Of a DNA stretch of 10,849 bases, positions 6,507 to 10,849 are shown in pieces. How positions within the stretch are numbered: position 1 is the stretch's first letter; each line of letters starts with the position of its first letter. Source of the stretch: Acidobacteriaceae bacterium (GTDB lineage Bacteria; Acidobacteriota; Terriglobia; Terriglobales; Acidobacteriaceae). Below the pieces are notes generated by a model, which saw only the letters and a list, made by a program, of their open reading frames with translations, searched no databases and was not told the origin of the DNA. Location: assembly GCA_003166055.1 (NCBI GenBank), contig PMWR01000645.1:1-10849 (forward strand), in the 5' to 3' direction. A program made the position numbers and the translations under genes.

Positions 6507-6998
6507 ATGAAGACTTTGCTTCGAACACTGCTTTATCTGTCGCTCGTGGTGTGGCTGGGCGCGGAGGTGTTTTTCCCGGTTGTGGCGGCCATTACCTTCC
6601 AGACTCTGACGCCGGATACACATAAGGCAGGCACGATTGTGGGCGAGTTGCTCCGGATTCTGCACGGGATGGGCCTGGTTTCGGGAATGGTTGCGCTCGC
6701 TCTGCTGGCACTTGCTCCGGCCTGGGCCATTTACAAGCCGCGCACGGTGCTGGCTCCGATGGCGGCGGTGGTGCTGATGATCGCGGCCACGGTGTATTCG
6801 CAGTTCGGCATTATTCCGGCGATGGAGCGGGACCGCCAGGCTGCCGGCGGAGCAATCAATACATTCGATACAAGCAATCCCCTGACTGTCGACTTCAACA
6901 AGCTGCACAACCGCAGCGTGGACGTGGAGGGACTGGTTTCCCTGCTTGGGTTGGCGACGGTGGTGCTCGTGGCACGGGCGGAGAGCGTGAGGAACTAG
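6507..6998 (+). CDS. DUF4149 (TMEM205-like) integral membrane protein
   Basis: A 163-residue membrane protein with four predicted transmembrane helices, at about residues 7-30, 48-74, 79-100 and 139-158. Between helices 3 and 4 is an extramembrane loop of about 38 residues (GIIPAMERDR … FNKLHNRSVDVEG). The F-(N/H)-x-LH-x-x-S-V-x-x-E-G pattern leading into the last helix is typical of the DUF4149 family, as is the early VVWLGAEVFFPVVAA helix. No biochemical function is established for the bacterial members. No ribosome binding site is evident before the ATG. Its TAG stop (6996-6998) is the first three bases of a 7-nucleotide tandem repeat tract. It is divergent from the DUF2846-like gene and has no same-strand partner nearby, so it is probably a single-gene unit. 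Confidence 0.82.
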   Translation: MKTLLRTLLYLSLVVWLGAEVFFPVVAAITFQTLTPDTHKAGTIVGELLRILHGMGLVSGMVALALLALAPAWAIYKPRTVLAPMAAVVLMIAATVYSQFGIIPAMERDRQAAGGAINTFDTSNPLTVDFNKLHNRSVDVEGLVSLLGLATVVLVARAESVRN

Positions 6999-7037
6999 TT
7001 CTCAGTTGTCAGTTGTAAGTTGTCAGTTTCAAGTATC
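6996..7037 (+). repeat. Heptamer tandem repeat tract, CAGTTGT type (six units)
   Basis: Six units of exactly seven bases: TAGTTCT, CAGTTGT, CAGTTGT, AAGTTGT, CAGTTTC and AAGTATC. The first unit contains the stop codon of the DUF4149-like gene. The middle three units are near-identical and the outer ones decay. It opens the 252-base non-coding stretch 6999-7250. Confidence 0.85.
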
Positions 7038-7064
7038 CGGGTCGTTGTTTACTCTTTGGTTATA

Positions 7065-7082
7065 CCCCCTCCCCCCCATCCC
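7065..7082. other. C-rich tract, potential G-quadruplex on the minus strand
   Basis: C5 (7065-7069), T, C7 (7071-7077), AT and CCC (7080-7082) lie almost back to back. The minus strand therefore reads GGGATGGGGGGGAGGGGG, which can supply four G-triplets with short loops. It is in the non-coding stretch 6999-7250. Whether it folds or has a role is unknown. Confidence 0.45.
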
Positions 7083-7143
7083 TGAAAATAACCGGCATGT
7101 TTCCATGGGGTTAGGGGCTGGGTTGCGCTGCAACTGATCATAA

Positions 7144-7183
7144 CAAAGGGGTTATTTGCAGATATAAGACAGCAAAGGAGTTA
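7144..7183 (+). repeat. Paired direct repeat CAAAGGRGTTA in non-coding DNA
   Basis: CAAAGGGGTTA (7144-7154) and CAAAGGAGTTA (7173-7183) differ at one base and start 29 bases apart. They belong to the non-coding stretch 6999-7250, which otherwise holds the heptamer tract and the C-rich tract and no supportable gene. The pattern of a C-rich tract followed by spaced AAAGGRGTTA motifs recalls intergenic DNA of other acidobacteria from memory, which was not verified. Function is unknown. Confidence 0.45.
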
Positions 7184-7250
7184 GCGCCTGCGGCGAGCAG
7201 ACAGTATCTCGTTTGTGTTGGACTCTGAAATGATTGTGCGCTCATTGGGG

Positions 7251-7649
7251 CTAATTATCGGCAAAGAAAACCAAGATATTTTGCGGAAAGCAGGAAAGAA
7301 GGAGATCGGCCAGAGGTGAGAGATTAGGGATTAGTTTCACGGCGACGTCGCCGATAACTTGCTCGGCCAGGACATCGAAAACGGTGCATCCTTCGATACT
7401 TTCAGTTCCTGTTGTGTCGATTGTGACGACATAGCGATGTGAAGCATCCGCAATCCTTTGCAAGACTGTGCAAGCAATCTCGCCTGTTTGAGGGTATTCG
7501 CTGTCGGTCCAGAGGTCTTTGTCGGAGACAACGGGTGCCTTCTCGTTGAACTTCCATCTGCGGCCATGCACATCTTCAAGCCAGCATTCGACCCAACCCG
7601 GAAAAGACTCGTCAATGAACTTTGAAAGTGTCACCTGCACGGTAGACAT
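7251..7649 (-). CDS. Conserved-looking protein of unknown function with a suspect C-terminal tail
   Basis: A 132-residue soluble protein with no signal peptide or membrane helix near its start. The body (residues 1-98) has the composition of a real compact protein: FIDESFPGWVECWLEDVHGRRW (11-32, spanning an acidic-aromatic strand pair) and a VTIDTTGTESIEG strand-turn before FDVLAEQV. I recall similar small acidobacterial proteins but cannot name a family or function. The ATG at 7649 has AGAGGG about 12 bases upstream, a weak site. Residues from about 104 (KLIPNLSPL) are encoded by CTAATCC-type heptamer repeats, and the last ~20 residues are hydrophobic and unlike the body. A TGA and a TAA sit in the +1 frame exactly at the repeat start. 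The tail may therefore be a read-through created by repeat insertion or a frameshift. It is divergent from ychF. Confidence 0.65.
   Translation of the reverse strand: MSTVQVTLSKFIDESFPGWVECWLEDVHGRRWKFNEKAPVVSDKDLWTDSEYPQTGEIACTVLQRIADASHRYVVTIDTTGTESIEGCTVFDVLAEQVIGDVAVKLIPNLSPLADLLLSCFPQNILVFFADN
7314..7334 (-). repeat. Heptamer repeat, CTAATCC type, inside a coding 3' end
   Basis: Read on the minus strand, the units are CTAATCC (7328-7334), CTAATCT (7321-7327) and CTCACCT (7314-7320). They are in register with a period of seven and encode part of the C-terminal tail of the leftward unknown protein. The unit is the same as in the tract at 7717-7744. Confidence 0.65.
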
Positions 7650-7716
7650 CGCCTGAAGCCCTCTTTACCAATCATCATTCCGTTGAGAGATTTGCGTCCA
7701 CCGTTGCCCGGGTTTT

Positions 7717-7744
7717 CTAATCCCTATTGCCTAATCCCTAATCC
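7717..7744 (+). repeat. Heptamer tandem repeat tract, CTAATCC type, upstream of ychF
   Basis: Four units of seven bases: CTAATCC, CTATTGC, CTAATCC and CTAATCC. The tract ends about 70 bases before the ychF start and nine bases before a possible -10 box. Its reverse-complement partner tract lies just after ychF at 8903-8930, so ychF is bracketed by inverted copies. Confidence 0.85.
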
Positions 7745-7753
7745 CCGTTCCTG

Positions 7754-7759
7754 TATCAT
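7754..7759 (+). promoter_or_regulatory. Possible -10 box of the ychF promoter
   Basis: TATCAT matches five of six -10 consensus positions and lies 54 bases before the ychF ATG. The -35 position would fall within the heptamer tract, where no good TTGACA match exists at 16-18 bases (TTGCCT at 7727-7732 is 21 bases away). The assignment is tentative. Confidence 0.3.
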
Positions 7760-7813
7760 CGAAGAGGCTCGGAAGCGCGTATTTCATCGTGCAGGGGCTT
7801 CAACGGGAAGTGC

Positions 7814-8899
7814 ATGAAGACTGGGATTATCGGCCTGCCGCAGGTGGGCAAGACATCGTTGTTCAAGATTCTGACCAAAGCCAAGCTGGAAGAGAAAGGC
7901 TACTCGAATCCGCGCGAGGAGCACATCGGCGTGGCAAGGGTTCCGGACGAGCGGCTGGACAAGCTGTCGGCGCTCTACTCGCCGAAGAAGACTACCTACG
8001 CTTCGGTTGAGTTTGTCGACGTGGCGGCAATTGGACAGGAGGCGCTGAAGGAAACGACGTTCCTGACCAGCCTGCGCAATGTGGATGCGCTGATTCACGT
8101 GCTGCGCGCGTTTGAGGAAGACTCCATTCCGCACGTGGGGCCGATCGACCCGCTGCGCGACATCAAAAACGTCGAGTTCGACCTGATGATCAGCGATCTG
8201 ACGCAGGTGGAAAAGCGTCTGGAGCGGCTGGAGAAGGACCTGAAAAAGGGCCGGACCAGCGAACTGGAACGGGAACAGGCGCTGCTGCTAAGGTCGAAAG
8301 ATGCGCTTGAGAAAGAACAGCCGCTGCGCGAACTGGAGATGACGAACGAGGAGAAGAAGCTCATCAAAGGCTTCATGTTTCTTTCGCAAAAGCCGATCCT
8401 GTATGTGCTCAACATTGGCGAAAGCGCCACACTGGGTGACGATCTTGAAGCGGCGGTCAGTAAGTTCAAGCTGGACGAAGTGGCTGGGCGGCTGAACGCC
8501 TGGGCAACGGCGATCTGCGGCAAGGTGGAGGCGGAGCTGGCGGAGATGGACGACGAAGAGGCGGCGGAGTTCCTGGGCAGCTACGGGCTGCACGAGAGCG
8601 GGCTGGTGCGGCTGATTCGCAAGAGCTATGAGCTGCAGGGGCTGATCAGCTTCTTCACCGCGGGCGAGGACGAGTGCCGGGCGTGGACGATTCCGCTGGG
8701 GTCGAAGGCGCCGCAGGGCGCGGGGGCGATTCACACGGACCTGGAACATCACTTCATTCGAGCGGAGACGATACGCTGGGATGCGCTGCTGGCGGCAGGG
8801 TCAGAGGCGGCGGCGAGAGCCAAGGGCACGCTGCGGCTGGAAGGCAAGGAATACGTGGTGCAGGACGGAGATGTGATGCACATACGGCACAGCGGGTGA
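7814..8899 (+). CDS. ychF: YchF/Ola1-family P-loop NTPase, divergent form
   Basis: YchF is an Obg-related, ATP-preferring P-loop protein that binds ribosomes and is linked to stress responses. The 361-residue length matches the family (~363). Seen: Walker A GLPQVGKTS (residues 7-15; the canonical form is GLPNVGKST); a region aligning with the YchF segment VPDERLDKL (43-51); the nucleotide-specificity motif NIGE (200-203), the NxxE form that replaces NKxD and favours ATP; a long alpha-helical coiled-coil insert (about 125-190); and a C-terminal TGS domain (about 278-361, LISFFTAGEDE … VVQDGDVMHIR). The G3/switch II region reads FVDVAAIGQ (67-75), not the usual VDIAGLVKGAS, so the DxxG glycine is replaced by Ala72. 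The ATG at 7814 has GGGAAG a few bases upstream. The stop is 74 bases before the ZIP transporter gene, separated by a heptamer tract. Confidence 0.92.
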   Translation: MKTGIIGLPQVGKTSLFKILTKAKLEEKGYSNPREEHIGVARVPDERLDKLSALYSPKKTTYASVEFVDVAAIGQEALKETTFLTSLRNVDALIHVLRAFEEDSIPHVGPIDPLRDIKNVEFDLMISDLTQVEKRLERLEKDLKKGRTSELEREQALLLRSKDALEKEQPLRELEMTNEEKKLIKGFMFLSQKPILYVLNIGESATLGDDLEAAVSKFKLDEVAGRLNAWATAICGKVEAELAEMDDEEAAEFLGSYGLHESGLVRLIRKSYELQGLISFFTAGEDECRAWTIPLGSKAPQGAGAIHTDLEHHFIRAETIRWDALLAAGSEAAARAKGTLRLEGKEYVVQDGDVMHIRHSG

Positions 8900-8902
8900 A
8901 GT

Positions 8903-8930
8903 TAGGGAATAGGGATTAGGGATTAGGGGT
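8903..8930 (+). repeat. Heptamer tandem repeat tract, TAGGGAT type (complement of CTAATCC), after ychF
   Basis: Four units of seven bases: TAGGGAA, TAGGGAT, TAGGGAT and TAGGGGT. This is a rotated reverse complement of the CTAATCC unit at 7717-7744. It begins four bases after the ychF stop and takes up much of the 74-base gap to the ZIP gene. It forms no hairpin and has no T-run, so it is not a standard terminator. Confidence 0.85.
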
Positions 8931-8973
8931 TGTCGTGCACATCCAAGGCAGCGCTGTATCGGGGTAATCAAGC

Positions 8974-9699
8974 TTGCTGAAGATTTCAATATTGCTCGGC
9001 GCGATCGCCGCGCTGGCCGACGTGGCAGGCGGGCTGGTACTGGTGCGCGCTAAGGGCGTGGAGCGCTACCTGCGGTACTTTGTGGCTCTGGGCGCGGGAT
9101 TCCTGATGGCTACGGCGCTGATCGAGATGGCGCCGGAGAGCCTCAAGCTGAATCCGACGCTAGGGCCGGTTCTGATCATGGCGGGCTATTGCGTGGTGCA
9201 CCTGCTGGAACACACCATCAGCTCCCACTTTCACTTTGGCGAAGAGACGCACCATGGCGAGTTTGTTTCACACCGCACGGGCAACGCGGTGATGGCGGGG
9301 TTGAGCGTTCATGCGCTATTTGACGGCGTGGCGATTGGCTCGGGCTTCGTGGTTTCGAATTGGCTGGGGTGGTTGATTTTTCTGGCGATCCTGCTGCACA
9401 AGGCGCCGGAGGGGTTCACCATGGCGAGTGTGATGCTGGCCAGCGGACGCAGCCGGACGATGGCGTTTTACTCGGCAGTGGCGCTGGCGGCGGCTACCCT
9501 GGCGGGCGTTCTGGTGATTGAGCTGGCGCCAAGCCTGCTGCCGTATGGGCTGCCGATTTCAGCTGGCGTGGCGCTGTATGTGGCGGCGACTGACCTGGTG
9601 CCGGAGGTGAACCGCGAGCCGGGGATTCGGATGGCGCTGGTGTTCTTTGCGGGCGTGGCGGCATTTCTGGTGCTGCGGTGGATTCTGCCGGCAATTTAG
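8974..9699 (+). CDS. ZIP-family divalent metal transporter
   Basis: ZIP proteins carry zinc, iron or other divalent metals into the cytoplasm through eight membrane helices. The 241-residue protein shows the two metal-site helices: HALFDGVAIG (113-122, helix 4; the canonical form is HNxxDGxAIG, so the Asn is absent) and LHKAPEGF (141-148, helix 5, HKxPEG). Between helices 3 and 4 is a histidine-rich loop (HLLEHTISSHFHFGEETHHG, 76-95), as expected for metal capture. Metal specificity cannot be read from sequence. The start is a TTG at 8974: an in-frame TAA at 8965-8967 rules out anything upstream and there is no early ATG. GGGG at 8961-8964 is a plausible ribosome binding site. Its TAG overlaps the stop of the convergent GT2 gene by three bases. 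No Fur/Zur-like operator was recognised. Confidence 0.88.
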   Translation: MLKISILLGAIAALADVAGGLVLVRAKGVERYLRYFVALGAGFLMATALIEMAPESLKLNPTLGPVLIMAGYCVVHLLEHTISSHFHFGEETHHGEFVSHRTGNAVMAGLSVHALFDGVAIGSGFVVSNWLGWLIFLAILLHKAPEGFTMASVMLASGRSRTMAFYSAVALAAATLAGVLVIELAPSLLPYGLPISAGVALYVAATDLVPEVNREPGIRMALVFFAGVAAFLVLRWILPAI

Positions 9700-10448
9700 C
9701 GTTTGGTGAGGCCTAGTTTGCCGGCGTAGAGCCTGAGCAGAAGCAACGCGTAATCCCAGGCTACTTTGAAGTTGGCTTTGCTTGCGCCGCGGTAGCGCTG
9801 ACCGAAGACAAACGGGACTTCTTCCACCGATTGAATGTGGCCGCGCACCAGGATTTCAAGCAGGAGCTTGAAGCCCGTGGGCTGGAAGACCAGATGATCG
9901 AGGCAACGGCGGCGCACCATGAAGTAGCCGGACATGGGATCTTCAGCGTGGATATGCGCGCGCTGGATGGGCCAGGTGACCCAGACCGCAGCGGCGGAGA
10001 AGAACTTCCGGGAGCGGCTCCATTCGCCGAGCGCGCCGCCATGAGTGTAGCGGCTGCCGATTGCCAGATCGCGGCCGGAATCGATAGCGGCGAGGAGCTG
10101 CGGGAGAAGCTCAGGGGGGTGTTGGAGATCGGCGTCCATCACTCCGAGGATGGTGGCGTCGGTGTTCTTCCAGCCATAGAGAACGGCTCCGGACAATCCA
10201 CGCTCGCCTTTGCGGACGAGGAGGCGGACGCGGGGGTCTTCAAGCGCAATGGCGGAGACGATTTCAGCCGTATTGTCTGGGCTTTCGTCGTCTACGACAA
10301 GAATCTCGTAGGGAATATCAAGCGGGTCAAGGACGGAGCGGACGTGCCGGAGCAGGCCACCGATGTTTTCGGCCTCAGAGAGTGTGGGGATGACGAGCGC
10401 CAGTTTCTCATGGGCCGACCCTTGCTCGCACTCCGCCGGGGCGATCAT
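9696..10448 (-). CDS. GT2 glycosyltransferase, polyprenol-phosphate mannose/sugar synthase-like
   Basis: A 250-residue family 2 glycosyltransferase with a GT-A fold. It resembles the DPM1-like enzymes that move a sugar from a nucleotide donor to polyprenyl phosphate on the cytoplasmic membrane face. Seen: N-terminal LVIPTLSEAENIGGLL (18-33); nucleotide-binding VVDDESPDNT (51-60); the metal-binding DADLQHPPELL (105-115) containing the DxD; AIGSRYTHGG (129-138); EDPMSGYFMVRR (169-180); and the C-terminal QRYRGASKAN (217-226). No C-terminal pair of membrane helices or GtrA domain is present, only a moderately hydrophobic tail, so it is the soluble/peripheral type. The ATG at 10448 is chosen because GAGGGAGGGG (plus-strand 10454-10463) precedes it by five bases; the in-frame ATG at 10472 has no such site, and further upstream the frame is antisense to the divergent gene. 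Sugar identity (mannose, glucose or other) is not determinable. Confidence 0.9.
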   Translation of the reverse strand: MIAPAECEQGSAHEKLALVIPTLSEAENIGGLLRHVRSVLDPLDIPYEILVVDDESPDNTAEIVSAIALEDPRVRLLVRKGERGLSGAVLYGWKNTDATILGVMDADLQHPPELLPQLLAAIDSGRDLAIGSRYTHGGALGEWSRSRKFFSAAAVWVTWPIQRAHIHAEDPMSGYFMVRRRCLDHLVFQPTGFKLLLEILVRGHIQSVEEVPFVFGQRYRGASKANFKVAWDYALLLLRLYAGKLGLTKR

Positions 10449-10453
10449 CGTTG

Positions 10454-10463
10454 CCCCTCCCTC
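10454..10463 (-). promoter_or_regulatory. Strong ribosome binding site fixing the GT2 start
   Basis: On the minus strand GAGGGAGGGG is followed by CAACG and the ATG at 10448-10446. This near-ideal Shine-Dalgarno position decides for the 10448 start over the ATG eight codons upstream at 10472. Confidence 0.75.
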
Positions 10464-10535
10464 TTCGTACATGTAGGATCGTTTTATCACTGCGATAGCG
10501 TTCAATCTGAAGGTAATTATACGGAGCTCCCACGG

Positions 10536-10849
10536 TTGAAGCGAAACAATTCCCTGGTCGACTTGCTGCTGATTCTGGTCTTTACCGTGGTGGGTTTCGC
10601 GGTGATGGGCTACCACCCCGGAGTCGAGGACGACAGCGTTTATCTTACTGCGGTCAAGGCCAACTTGCAGCCGGCGCTCTATCCGCACGACTCGGATTTC
10701 TTCCGGCTTCAGCTCCAGGCCACTCAATTTGACGGGTGGATGGGGCATTTCGTAAAGGCTACGGGGATTTCCGTCGCCTGGGCCGGCCTTGTTTGGCAAC
10801 TGCTCTCGGTGGTCTTCATTTTATGGGCTTGCCTGAGCATCGCGCGGCA
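10536..10849 (+). CDS. Integral membrane protein of unknown function, N-terminal part (runs off window)
   Basis: An open frame of 104 codons continues past the window end. Reading from the TTG at 10536 gives a short charged start (LKRNNS), a first membrane helix (about residues 7-25, VDLLLILVFTVVGFAVMGY), a polar extramembrane segment with YHPGVEDDSVYL and YPHDSDFF (about 26-70), and a second hydrophobic helix near the edge (about 82-102). The YHPG…EDD…YPHDSDFF pattern is familiar from large acidobacterial membrane proteins, but I cannot give a function. The early acidic loop after helix 1 recalls GT-C-type glycosyltransferases or DUF6798-like proteins; that is a guess from shape. The TTG start has GGAG at 10523-10526, nine bases upstream, and no ATG lies upstream in frame in the 87-base gap. 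It is divergent from the GT2 gene, so a functional link is possible but not shown. Confidence 0.65.
   Translation, partial: MKRNNSLVDLLLILVFTVVGFAVMGYHPGVEDDSVYLTAVKANLQPALYPHDSDFFRLQLQATQFDGWMGHFVKATGISVAWAGLVWQLLSVVFILWACLSIAR

Noticed and set aside
6999..7250. CRISPR or attachment-site interpretation of the repeat-rich gap
   Set aside because: The repeats are 7 or 11 bases with no regular spacers, no tRNA gene or integrase is nearby, and there are no cas genes.
8903..8930. TAGGGAT repeat read as telomere-like or as a terminator of ychF
   Set aside because: It is internal to the sequence, has only four units, forms no hairpin and has no T-run.
10449..10799. N-terminal extension of the GT2 enzyme by 117 residues
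   Set aside because: It has no glycosyltransferase features and is antisense to the divergent membrane protein. A strong ribosome binding site marks the ATG at 10448.

Overview
This 10.8 kb stretch looks like the chromosome of an acidobacterium, most likely of the Acidobacteriaceae/Terriglobia type. The evidence is a high-GC coding style, very short housekeeping gene spacing mixed with repeat-bearing intergenic DNA, a CcmF–CcmH cytochrome maturation block followed by a carboxypeptidase-regulatory-like membrane protein, and several small proteins whose sequences recall acidobacterial families. This placement rests on recognition of protein and intergenic styles, not on a marker gene, so it is probable rather than proven. 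No tRNA, rRNA, CRISPR array, transposase or phage gene was found.

Layout. Bases 1-611 hold the 3' end of uvrB (nucleotide excision repair). A small stand-alone receiver-domain protein follows (754-1134); it lacks the phospho-acceptor aspartate. After a 280-base gap with a perfect 10-bp hairpin comes a four-gene rightward block (1415-5691): ccmF, ccmH, a CcmI-like small membrane protein, and a secreted/anchored carboxypeptidase-regulatory-like protein. A strong hairpin terminator closes this block at 5743-5774. A leftward DUF2846-like secreted protein (5816-6373) and a rightward DUF4149-like membrane protein (6507-6998) are divergent. Bases 6999-7250 are non-coding and repeat-rich. A leftward protein of unknown function (7251-7649) is followed by a rightward, divergent YchF-type P-loop protein (7814-8899), a rightward ZIP-family metal transporter (8974-9699), a leftward GT2 polyprenol-sugar synthase-like enzyme (9696-10448), and the start of a rightward membrane protein that runs off the window (10536 onward).

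How the genes work together. CcmF (haem lyase subunit), CcmH (apocytochrome thiol reductant) and the CcmI-like protein form the late, haem-ligation part of System I cytochrome c maturation. CcmA-E and CcmG are not in this window. The CcmI-like protein and the next gene share a similar helical motif just inside the membrane, which hints that the fourth gene belongs to the same machine. The GT2 enzyme and the divergent membrane protein may both act in lipid-linked sugar metabolism, but that rests on position only.

The most notable non-gene signal is a family of 7-nucleotide tandem repeats (CTAATCC type and CAGTTGT type) at four places between 6996 and 8930. One tract runs into the 3' end of a coding region. 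I did not find a convincing novel defence, mobile or biosynthetic system. The better leads are the degenerate receiver protein, the CxCxC form of CcmH, the shared motif in the ccm block, the divergent YchF switch and the heptamer repeats.
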